A stretch of DNA of 47,400 nucleotides from Bacteroides sp. (lineage in GTDB: Bacteria; Bacillota; Clostridia; Lachnospirales; Lachnospiraceae), in assembly GCA_023666705.1 (NCBI GenBank), contig JAMPBO010000013.1, forward strand, positions 39,120-86,519, read 5' to 3'. A program made the translations under genes and the position numbers. The notes beneath the pieces were generated by a model. The model searched no databases, had not been told where the DNA came from, and saw only the letters and a list, made by a program, of their open reading frames with translations. Positions 40,784 to 47,400 of this stretch are shown piece after piece (within the stretch, counting starts at the first letter, position 1; the number at the start of each line of letters is the position of its first letter).

Positions 40784-42214
40784 CTACACAATCTCCAAAT
40801 CGTCCCTGTCACGGAGCATATATTTTTTTAACGGCGTCAGGCTTGCAATCAGATAAAGCAGACCGCCGAAAATTGCAGTAAATCCGCTTCCTGTCGTAAA
40901 CAAAAATATATCGCTGTGGACAACGCCCGTCATCGGATTGTATACAAACAGCATGGATACCACAAACGCAACGACAAGGCATCCAATTCCTACAAAATTA
41001 AATCCATCCGTAAATTTATATGCATCATGCCCGTCCAAGCCGTACGCCGACTTTAGGGACAGTTTTCTCTTTTTTACAATCAGGTAATCTACCAGCGTCA
41101 TACCGATGATAGGTCCCTGTATGTATGCGGCAAGTGATATAAATGCACCAAAATGATCATTTACACCGCCCCAGATTGTAAGCCCGCTGACATACACCAT
41201 TGCAATGATAACCAAAAGCTTATAGCTGACCTTCGGCATGCCGCTCTTTACAATCATACAGTTTACATATGAGCCGGTTCCCTGCGTACCTACATTTGCA
41301 AAAGCAACCATAAGCAGGCTTAATAAGGCAAAGCCCGAACCACAAAGGGTAGACAGCATTGCCGTCGGGTCACTTTCGTATATTCCCGTCTTAACATACA
41401 TGGCAAATGCCATGACGCCGCCTGCTGCCACAAAGAAAGGAGCAACGATGCCATAGGAAATTGCCGTACCCCAAAAGCCGCTTCTCTCTGACCTTGCAAG
41501 CCTCGGCATTACAAGTGCCTGTGTTGACCATGAAAATGCAAATGCTACATTTCCCTCTGCCGACAGCATAAAATTGACAAGGGAAGAATTGTCATTGTCA
41601 ATAACCGGCTTTACTGCCGCAATATCTGATAAAGGTACTGCCGTAAAGCAAAGTCCTACGACGATGGCTCCGACAATGAGCAGTGCCGTTACCAAAAATC
41701 TGTTTGTCCATTTTATTACATCAGGTCCGCCTAAAGCAATCAGTGTTCCAAGTACGACACAGAGTGTTCCCAATACCGGATTCCAAATATCAGGATTTAA
41801 GTGTAATCCAAAATTCCCCGCAAGGTTAATCATGGATGAGGAAAACAGATTTGCCGCAACTGCATACCAGCCGAAATTTGCCAGACTGATTACCGTTGCA
41901 ATCACTGCAACACCCTTTGCCCCAAGCACGGAGCGTAACCAGATCCACAAATCAATTCCGTACCGCACGGCAAACAATACCGGAATACACTCAATAATAA
42001 TCCATACGATATTGAAGCAGAAAATATTAATTAGCAATTGCTTAAAGGTCAAAAACTGTGCCCCATATGCTCCCTGTGTGTAGCACCATGTTGCAATGGC
42101 AAAGCCGCTTGTTGAAAGGAGCAAATCCATAAAGGAATACTGTCTGTCCTTTTTCAGCATCGGCACAACACCTGTAACCGTTTCCTGTCTTATGTAATCT
42201 GCATTTTTTCCCAT
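40784..42214 (-). CDS. NCS1-family (purine/cytosine/allantoin permease-like) transporter
   Basis: A 476-aa polytopic membrane protein starting at 42214 (MGKNADYIRQETVTGVVP), with its ATG overlapping the stop of the small upstream gene (TAATG). About twelve helices are present, with the NCS1/CodB pattern (DLLLSTSGFAIATWCYTQGA in helix 1, IAVIATVISLANFGWYAVAANLF, FMLSAEGNVAFAFSWSTQAL). Family substrates are nucleobases, thiamine precursors and similar small molecules. Its location directly after the Lic-type choline kinase gene suggests import of choline or another amino-alcohol, or of a nucleobase; this is inference. Haemophilus LicB is a choline permease of a different family. Confidence 0.85.
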   Translation of the reverse strand: MGKNADYIRQETVTGVVPMLKKDRQYSFMDLLLSTSGFAIATWCYTQGAYGAQFLTFKQLLINIFCFNIVWIIIECIPVLFAVRYGIDLWIWLRSVLGAKGVAVIATVISLANFGWYAVAANLFSSSMINLAGNFGLHLNPDIWNPVLGTLCVVLGTLIALGGPDVIKWTNRFLVTALLIVGAIVVGLCFTAVPLSDIAAVKPVIDNDNSSLVNFMLSAEGNVAFAFSWSTQALVMPRLARSERSGFWGTAISYGIVAPFFVAAGGVMAFAMYVKTGIYESDPTAMLSTLCGSGFALLSLLMVAFANVGTQGTGSYVNCMIVKSGMPKVSYKLLVIIAMVYVSGLTIWGGVNDHFGAFISLAAYIQGPIIGMTLVDYLIVKKRKLSLKSAYGLDGHDAYKFTDGFNFVGIGCLVVAFVVSMLFVYNPMTGVVHSDIFLFTTGSGFTAIFGGLLYLIASLTPLKKYMLRDRDDLEIV

Positions 42215-42408
42215 TACTGTATCACCCCTGTCATGCAAAGTGCAATCAGTACCGCACTTACCAAAAATCCCGCAATCATAACGATTACATCCGCCTTGTT
42301 AATTTTCTTTGGAAATTCATAATCAGGCTGTTCCATTTCATTCAGCCGTTTTTCTGTCTCAGATGCAATCAGCTCCTCAAGAGACAATTCCTGTTCGTCC
42401 TTACTCAT
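42214..42408 (-). CDS. 64-aa single-pass membrane protein next to the NCS1 transporter
   Basis: A charged, Glu-rich N-terminal part of about 38 residues (LSLEELIASETEKRLNEMEQ), then one membrane helix at about 39-62 (ADVIVMIAGFLVSAVLIALC). AGGAGG lies five bases before the ATG, 14 bp after the licCA-like stop. Its stop overlaps the transporter start, so the two are translationally coupled. This layout suggests an accessory or regulatory subunit of the transporter. I do not recognise the family. Confidence 0.8.
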   Translation of the reverse strand: MSKDEQELSLEELIASETEKRLNEMEQPDYEFPKKINKADVIVMIAGFLVSAVLIALCMTGVIQ

Positions 42409-42421
42409 AGCTTCCTCCTAA

Positions 42422-44194
42422 TTATTTTTCAAAATATTTTTTTGCTTCCCTGCTGTACGTCTTTGTGTACTTGTACCAAATGTACAGATATTCGCCAACG
42501 TCATTTCCAACACTGTTTTGGTAAATCGCCCACAAAAACCAATAATATGCCGCTGCCGCTATGTAGGTATAAAAATACCGTTTTTCCTTTGTGTCAGCCT
42601 CATGCTCCAAATACAGATTGATTATCCAATCGGCTTCCTCCTTCGTATAATCCGAGCAGGCGATAAACGTGCCAATATCGCCGCCTCTGTAAGCCATGCC
42701 GGAATATTCCCAGTCAATGAGGTACATCTTCCCCGAAGCATCAATAAGAAAATTAGGGTCGTATGTATCACAATGACAGAGACATTTTTCATTATCCTCC
42801 TTAATTATGGACCACTGTAGATGCTCCATTGTATCGTGCAGCTCCTGCATATCCTCAAACTGGTTCTGCCCCCGTTCCTCAAGGCGTTCCTCAAACTTAC
42901 GGATTTCCTCCCATATATCAAATGTAAATTCAGTCGCTATGTTACATGTATGGAGCCTTCTTACCATTCGTACCGCTTCCGCTACCTGCTCCCTGTTATG
43001 ATAATCAAGGGTTTGGACATTATCTATATAATGTGAAATCTTCCAGCCCTCCTTTTCATCCATACAGATAAACGTATCATCAAGTCCCAGCTTTTTTGCA
43101 ATTTCCAGCGAGGTTTTTTCGCTTGTCCGATTGATGAAATTGGAGGTTCCCACGCCCGGATGTCTGTACACATACTCCTTTCCATTTACGGTAAAACGGA
43201 AAGAAAAATTTGTAAGACCCTTTTTAATAGGAACAATATTTGTTATGTTTTCTTCCTTTACATCCAACGCAGTACAGATATTGGTAAATATTTTTGAATT
43301 GGCATTTTTTAAATACTTATCATCAAAGTCCCGCAGCTCCTCCAAGGAATCAAACTCCTTGATTTTATCAGCATCATATTTTCGGATGTATAAATCAAGC
43401 TCCTTAATATGGCGTATATAAAGATCCTCCCAAAGCTGCTGTTTCGTCATGGGGTCGTCATATTCATTTCTTAAAATCCTGACAAACCTTTTGCTAAACT
43501 CCTTATCAAAATACACATGTCCAAGCATATACCAGGAGGATTGTCCACCTACGGTTACCTTTGTTATCCGTCCTTTATTATTGAAGGACAGACAATATTC
43601 ATCCGTTTTAGCCGCCTCGTATACAGCGGCATAATACGCCCGATACACATACGGTTCAAAGGGATTTTCAGTAAAGTAGTTGTCCGAGGAGCATATATAT
43701 GTATTGTCCAGCCTGTCAGCCACACGAATTAATGTGGACGTATTATTATATCTATAATAGTCATCATTCATGACAAGCGTTACATTATATTTATCCTCCA
43801 AATAAAAAAGCTGTTCCTTCATATAGCCCACAACAACCGTTATATCAGTAATACCTGCCGCCTGAAGCTGCTTAATTTCCCTCTCAATGAGTATCTCCCC
43901 TTTTACCTTAAGCAATGCCTTTGGCTTTTCATATGAAAGAGGGACAAACCTGCTGCTCATGCCTGCCGCCATGATAACCGCATTTTTAACCTTATATGGC
44001 TCCATGGCCTCATATCCCGCAGGGGAAATCTGCATGTCACTGTTTAAAAGTCCTGCTTGTGTTAATTCCTTTACCGCCTCATTAATCTTCCCCAAGGAAT
44101 ATCCCGCTTCCCCTGCAAGGGTTCTCTGCGTAAGCTTATCATCCTGCTTTTGGATTACAGTATAAAGTATTTTAAATTGTGTTTCTGTCAGCAT
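42422..44194 (-). CDS. HTH - CTP:phosphocholine cytidylyltransferase (LicC) - choline kinase (LicA) fusion
   Basis: A 590-aa three-domain protein. Residues 1-about 63 form a MarR-like winged helix (ETQFKILYTVIQKQDDKLTQ, ISPAGYEAMEPY). Residues about 70-300 are a nucleotidyltransferase of the LicC type (AVIMAAGMSSRFVPLS, KPKALLKVKGE, CSSDNYFTENPF). Residues about 305-590 are an APH-fold choline/ethanolamine kinase like LicA, with the Brenner motif CHCDTYDPNFLID and LIDWEYSGMAYRGGDI. Kinase then cytidylyltransferase would turn choline (or ethanolamine) into CDP-choline in one polypeptide; the HTH may sense or autoregulate. AGAGAG is only a weak ribosome site. The leader holds an inverted TTGCACAA repeat shared with the gene upstream in the locus. 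Confidence 0.88.
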   Translation of the reverse strand: MLTETQFKILYTVIQKQDDKLTQRTLAGEAGYSLGKINEAVKELTQAGLLNSDMQISPAGYEAMEPYKVKNAVIMAAGMSSRFVPLSYEKPKALLKVKGEILIEREIKQLQAAGITDITVVVGYMKEQLFYLEDKYNVTLVMNDDYYRYNNTSTLIRVADRLDNTYICSSDNYFTENPFEPYVYRAYYAAVYEAAKTDEYCLSFNNKGRITKVTVGGQSSWYMLGHVYFDKEFSKRFVRILRNEYDDPMTKQQLWEDLYIRHIKELDLYIRKYDADKIKEFDSLEELRDFDDKYLKNANSKIFTNICTALDVKEENITNIVPIKKGLTNFSFRFTVNGKEYVYRHPGVGTSNFINRTSEKTSLEIAKKLGLDDTFICMDEKEGWKISHYIDNVQTLDYHNREQVAEAVRMVRRLHTCNIATEFTFDIWEEIRKFEERLEERGQNQFEDMQELHDTMEHLQWSIIKEDNEKCLCHCDTYDPNFLIDASGKMYLIDWEYSGMAYRGGDIGTFIACSDYTKEEADWIINLYLEHEADTKEKRYFYTYIAAAAYYWFLWAIYQNSVGNDVGEYLYIWYKYTKTYSREAKKYFEK

Positions 44195-44223
44195 ATGCTT
44201 CTCTCTATACTTTCTTATATATT

Positions 44224-44260
44224 TTGCACAAAAAAGCTTTTATTTTAGCTGTTTGTGCAA
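44224..44260. promoter_or_regulatory. inverted repeat TTGCACAAA / TTTGTGCAA in the licCA-like leader
   Basis: Perfect 9-bp arms at 44224-44232 and 44252-44260, 19 bp apart, enclosing an inner AGCT / AGCT pair, so the RNA could form a 13-bp stem. It ends 30 bp before the ATG. The same core occurs upstream of the nucleotidyltransferase-PLP fusion gene (46881-46934), which points to shared control. It could also act as an end-of-gene hairpin for the methyltransferase. Confidence 0.6.
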
Positions 44261-44285
44261 TGGTTAAATTTCAGTACCTTGTTTT

Positions 44286-45002
44286 TTAATTATCCTTGCA
44301 CAGATAACAGTCAAATACAAATTGATTATTCCAGTAAATCTCATTTTGAGGCTTTTTAATCACACATTTACACTTTGCCTTTTCCGCAAAATTCTGAAAC
44401 ATCTCCTTCGTGTAAAAGGTCTTATCCAAGCCTTTGTATTTTTCATCATAATTTTCTACAGAGGCTCTCCTATATTCTAAATGCTCCTCTTTTCTGCTTT
44501 CATCATGTATCTCTGTAATTACAACCATCTTATCTGCTTTTTGGTACATCCTGTCCAAAACCTGCATTCCGTATTCTGCATCCTGAAAATACTGAAAAAC
44601 GCTGTCCGCCAACACCAAATCGTATTTTTCTTCAACAGAAACCGAAAGTGCCTCGCCACACAGTAAATCTGACGAATCTACGACAGTTTTTGCAGCCTTA
44701 ATTATATTTTCTGAATAATCGATGCCGCCAAGCCTTTGAATGTTCTCAAGCTGCCGGAACATATACAGATTAACACCGCTTCCACAGCCGACCTCATAAA
44801 CGCTTGTTAGCGGCTTTTTGCAAAGCTCCTTGATAAACCTTGTTCTCTCAAGCCACTCCTCATAAAAGCCTTCATAATAATTGTCTACATCCTGCGTATC
44901 AAATCCATTCGCCTTTTTCAAATTACAAAACATCTGAAATATATCATCTGTATCTGCAAGCTTTGTTTCCCTGTTTTTCCAAATCTTATCCCAATGATTC
45001 AT
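44286..45002 (-). CDS. class I SAM-dependent methyltransferase
   Basis: A 238-aa Rossmann methyltransferase. Motif I is VYEVGCGSGVNLYMF at about 68-82, the acidic motif II is GGIDYSENIIKAA, and motif IV is DLVLADSVFQYF. The C-terminal part (CKCVIKKPQNEIYWNNQF) is not diagnostic. The gene starts 17 bp inside the end of the nucleotidyltransferase-PLP fusion gene with GGGAGG upstream, so the two are coupled. Its substrate is probably related to the product of that fusion; N-methylation of a phosphoethanolamine-type group is a possible but unproven role. Confidence 0.85.
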   Translation of the reverse strand: MNHWDKIWKNRETKLADTDDIFQMFCNLKKANGFDTQDVDNYYEGFYEEWLERTRFIKELCKKPLTSVYEVGCGSGVNLYMFRQLENIQRLGGIDYSENIIKAAKTVVDSSDLLCGEALSVSVEEKYDLVLADSVFQYFQDAEYGMQVLDRMYQKADKMVVITEIHDESRKEEHLEYRRASVENYDEKYKGLDKTFYTKEMFQNFAEKAKCKCVIKKPQNEIYWNNQFVFDCYLCKDN

Positions 45003-46815
45003 TTACAAACCTCCCATTTAATATCTCTTTCAATGCGAAAACCAGCTTTTCATTATCTTCATGATTCCGGATTGCTGCCCGTATATATTCTCCTTTCTCT
45101 ATCTTAGGCGATAAATCCTTCGCCAAAATATTATACTTGACAAGCAGATCCGATACCAGCTCCTTTGCAGTTTTGCCATTCACAAGCTCCAGCATTATGT
45201 AATTTGCCTGTGAAGGAATTACCCTTATGGCATCTATTGTTTCCAGCTTTTTCACGAAGCTTTTTCTTTCCTCTCTCAGGAGCCGCAATCCATCTGTATA
45301 ATCACCTTTATATTTTTCTGCAATCTGCATATAAAACTCTGCAAATGAATTAATATTCCATATTGCCACTTCCTTTTTCAACCTGGCAATCAATTCTTTA
45401 TTTCCAGATGCAAGCACGCCCAAACGCAAGCCCGGAATACCATATGATTTTGAAATGCTTTTTATTGCTGTCAAATGTGGATTTTCATATAATATCTCCT
45501 GTCTGATTATTGTTGCGTCTGCTTCCTCCGCAAAATCAATAAAGGACTCATCTATTACAATGTTAATATTCTTATTTCCCGCCCATGAAATTAATTTTAA
45601 AATATTTTCTTTTGCAATATAATTTCCTGATGGATTGTCAGGATTAATGACAAGAAGATTATCAATCGCCTTATCATCAAAATAATTTATAACATCATCT
45701 GCCGTATAATAAAAATCCCTGTTTTCAGGAACAAACACCTCAAGCTGCTCTGTATATCTGTTTGCATATTCTTCAAAGGTCGGTTTTATGATTCCGGTTT
45801 TGCCATGCAAAAGACCCATAAAAGCCTTAATCAGCTCAGCCGCACCATTTCCTACTACGATATCCTCCGGATGCAAATTAAAATTTTTAGCAGCAAGCAG
45901 CACATTTACCTCCATACCTGACGGATATTGCATCAGCAGCTTATCAAAGGACAGCTTCATTTCATCAATTAACCTTTGCGGTGGAAAAAATGGATTTACC
46001 AAATAGCAAAAATCTATCATCTGCGGGTATCTCCAATAGCCCCCATATCTTTTTTGCAGCAGACGAACACATTGGTCATTTTCTGCAAACATAGTCGACG
46101 CTATATCCAAATCCTGAATATCGTCTATCTCATACCATTTTTCCCCGTTCAAACGCCTTGCTTTAATTTCAGGGTGGGCAAGCATGGTAATAACCTTCAA
46201 CACCTGCTCATAGTACTCATTATTACCCGAGGCTGTTATATATGCCTCCAAAAACGGTACATAATGCGTTTTTGAAAAATTTCTGCTGAATTTATATACA
46301 TTTACGGTTTTATAATAATTACCTGTCTCTCCAAATCTAAATCCGTTTCCGGAAATAAATTCCTCAATGGTATCGTCATCTGATAACCGCATACAGGTTC
46401 CGTCCATCCAGCTTTCGTATTTATCTACCAACGCTAAGGTTTCCCGCTTATCATTTATCAGTCCAAAAAGAACCTCGTCCTCAAAAATAATGTCCGATTC
46501 AAACAATAGCGTGTCCTCCCTGCACAGCCACTCCTTTGCCAAATGCAGTGAATATATATTGTTGGTACTGTTATATACGGAATTGTTTATGTAAATAATC
46601 GGCGTTGTAATATTAAGTGTTGTAATAAATTCTATCAGCTTTTCAGCCTGATATCCCACTACAATAACAATTCTTGATAAACTGCACTGTTCAAGCTGCC
46701 TTAAAAGCCTTTCAATCAGCGATATACCATTTACCTCTACCATGCATTTTGTATTATTCTTTGTCAGCTCCTTTAACCGCTTTCCCATTCCGGCAGCCAA
46801 AATAATCCCCTGCAT
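44986..46815 (-). CDS. nucleotidyltransferase - CobD-like PLP enzyme fusion
   Basis: A 609-aa bifunctional protein. Residues 1-about 240 are a sugar/choline-phosphate nucleotidyltransferase (IILAAGMGKRLKELTKNNTK, VVGYQAEKLIEFI, LLFESDIIFED). Residues about 250-605 are a fold-type I PLP enzyme; the Schiff-base Lys lies in KSISKSYGIPGLRLGVLASG. Closeness to CobD (threonine-phosphate decarboxylase) is seen in NINIVIDESFIDFAEE, IPGLRLG, IWNINSFAE and EYIRAAIRNHEDNEKL. CobD relatives remove the carboxyl of O-phospho-threonine or O-phospho-serine, so the fusion could make aminopropanol-phosphate or ethanolamine-phosphate and activate it with CTP. A HisC-type transaminase is the alternative. AAGGAGG precedes the ATG. 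It leads the Lic-type locus. Confidence 0.82.
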   Translation of the reverse strand: MQGIILAAGMGKRLKELTKNNTKCMVEVNGISLIERLLRQLEQCSLSRIVIVVGYQAEKLIEFITTLNITTPIIYINNSVYNSTNNIYSLHLAKEWLCREDTLLFESDIIFEDEVLFGLINDKRETLALVDKYESWMDGTCMRLSDDDTIEEFISGNGFRFGETGNYYKTVNVYKFSRNFSKTHYVPFLEAYITASGNNEYYEQVLKVITMLAHPEIKARRLNGEKWYEIDDIQDLDIASTMFAENDQCVRLLQKRYGGYWRYPQMIDFCYLVNPFFPPQRLIDEMKLSFDKLLMQYPSGMEVNVLLAAKNFNLHPEDIVVGNGAAELIKAFMGLLHGKTGIIKPTFEEYANRYTEQLEVFVPENRDFYYTADDVINYFDDKAIDNLLVINPDNPSGNYIAKENILKLISWAGNKNINIVIDESFIDFAEEADATIIRQEILYENPHLTAIKSISKSYGIPGLRLGVLASGNKELIARLKKEVAIWNINSFAEFYMQIAEKYKGDYTDGLRLLREERKSFVKKLETIDAIRVIPSQANYIMLELVNGKTAKELVSDLLVKYNILAKDLSPKIEKGEYIRAAIRNHEDNEKLVFALKEILNGRFVNESLG

Positions 46816-46880
46816 AAGTGATACTCCTCCTTCGAATAATGTTCATCGCCATGACTAAAACTCTGTTTTCGCAAACGCTC

Positions 46881-46934
46881 GTTGTGCAAGATAGACAAAG
46901 CACCTTGCTTATGATATTGTCCATATTGCACAAC
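46881..46934 (-). promoter_or_regulatory. structured leader with TTGTGCAA / TTGCACAA arms
   Basis: Perfect 9-bp arms GTTGTGCAA (46881-46889) and TTGCACAAC (46926-46934) enclose complementary inner segments (GACA / TGTC and AAGC / GCTT), so the minus-strand RNA could fold into a long interrupted hairpin about 66 nt before the ATG. The TTGCACAA core is shared with the licCA-like leader. Either a protein operator or a cis-acting RNA; I do not match it to a known riboswitch. Confidence 0.55.
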
Positions 46935-47014
46935 TAGTTTTTTAAAATAATGTATTTGCTCGTCTCTGTATCATAAATCAGGTTGTCTGTTCATATTTTT
47001 TCATATAGTTAATA

Positions 47015-47053
47015 AAAATGAACATTTAAATGATACTTCCTATTGTTCATTTT
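47015..47053. promoter_or_regulatory. 10-bp inverted repeat AAAATGAACA / TGTTCATTTT
   Basis: Perfect arms at 47015-47024 and 47044-47053, 19 bp apart; further TGTTCAT copies lie at 46989-46995 and 46843-46849. It sits in the 302-bp gap between the lic-type locus and the Rpn-type gene and may belong to the promoter of the locus. No clear -10/-35 pair could be fixed here. Confidence 0.4.
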
Positions 47054-47078
47054 GTCAATATCTCAGTTACTACTGAAA

Positions 47079-47110
47079 GAAAAAAGCCAGCAATACTAAC
47101 TGCTGGCTTT
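47079..47110 (-). terminator. terminator of the right-edge Rpn-type gene
   Basis: On the minus strand a 10-bp stem AAAGCCAGCA / TGCTGGCTTT (8-nt loop) is followed by TTTTCTTTC. It starts 7 bp after the stop codon. Confidence 0.9.
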
Positions 47111-47117
47111 CCTTGCT

Positions 47118-47400
47118 TTACTTATCCGATTGAGTAATGTATTTTTGTGCATCCTCAGGGGAGAGGGCAAATTTATTGATAAGGGCTTCCGTGATTTTGT
47201 CATTGGAAAAACCGTTTTCTTTCAGAAGAGAAATTGTAGTAACAATTGTTGTTATAATGCCTTCGCTACGCCCTTGCTCACGACCGATGTCAATACCCTC
47301 ACTGCGACCTTGCTCGCGTCCTTCCTCATATCCGATTTCCTTTAAGGTTTTCTCGTGAAGCTCGGCATCATATTCAAATATACTCATGGCGATTACCTCC
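47118..47400 (-). CDS. C-terminal part of an Rpn-family nuclease (continues past window)
   Basis: The frame stays open to the right edge (VIA before MSIFEYDAELHEKTL), so this is probably the C-terminal about 93 residues of a longer protein. An ATG at 47387 does have GGAGG eight bases upstream and could also be used on its own. The segment has MSIFEYDAELHEKTLKEIGY, then two copies of a GREQGRSEGIxx unit, then a helical end (ISLLKENGFSNDKITEALI, LSPEDAQKYI). Such Gly/Arg/Glu repeats followed by this tail are the standard C-terminus of Rpn/PD-(D/E)XK transposase-like proteins in Firmicutes. It is a different subgroup from the copy at 18717-19853. Confidence 0.75.
   Translation of the reverse strand, partial: EVIAMSIFEYDAELHEKTLKEIGYEEGREQGRSEGIDIGREQGRSEGIITTIVTTISLLKENGFSNDKITEALINKFALSPEDAQKYITQSDK

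Noticed and set aside
46881-46934. Known riboswitch class in the leader of the nucleotidyltransferase-PLP gene
   Set aside because: The hairpin does not contain conserved cores of the cobalamin, SAM, glycine or other classes I could recall, so it is reported only as a structured leader.

Overview
The window looks like a chromosomal segment of a Gram-positive, anaerobic member of the Clostridia, most likely Lachnospiraceae (genus not resolvable from sequence alone). The grounds are the AT-rich base use, strong GGAGG-type ribosome sites, LytTR, ECF-sigma and ABC-2 modules typical of gut Firmicutes, a type IV pilus operon without any outer-membrane secretin, and several Rpn-type nuclease genes. 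Nearly all genes lie on the minus strand. No rRNA, tRNA, CRISPR array or complete insertion sequence was seen.

Region 1-9.75 kb (minus strand) is regulatory and stress-related. It holds a divergent-AAA (AlbA_2) ATPase cut by the window edge inside a 12-bp in-frame tandem repeat, an XRE plus LytTR regulator pair, an ECF sigma factor with a membrane anti-sigma candidate, and an ABC-2 exporter (ATPase plus two permeases) next to a HisKA_3 kinase followed by two different response regulators (OmpR type, then NarL type). Twin palindromes upstream of the exporter look like its operator.

Region 9.75-20.2 kb holds metabolic and housekeeping genes: a plus-strand citrate synthase, a minus-strand group of rhomboid, Hsp20 and a PurF-like protein lacking the N-terminal nucleophile cysteine, a DUF378 protein, D-lactate dehydrogenase and an aspartate-type aminotransferase. 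It also contains a compact type I toxin-antitoxin candidate (29-aa hydrophobic peptide plus 3'-overlapping antisense RNA), a decayed Rpn fragment and an intact Rpn-family nuclease gene with a long structured leader.

Region 20.2-40.75 kb is one type IV pilus operon in the order pilB, pilT, pilC, pilA, pilD, a pilM-pilN fusion, a pilO-like gene, four (pseudo)pilin-like genes and a 1851-residue surface protein. It has a promoter at its head, a second promoter before pilC, and a hairpin after pilA that may set pilin dosage.

Region 40.8-46.9 kb is a surface-decoration locus of the Lic (phosphocholine) type: a nucleotidyltransferase-CobD-like PLP enzyme fusion, a methyltransferase, an HTH-LicC-LicA triple fusion, a 64-aa membrane protein and an NCS1-family transporter. 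The two large fusion genes share inverted TTGCACAA/TTGTGCAA elements in their leaders. A plausible reading is that the locus makes or salvages phospho-aminoalcohols (ethanolamine, choline or relatives), activates them with CTP and supplies them for envelope decoration; no LicD-type transferase is in the window. The right edge carries the C-terminal part of another Rpn-family protein.
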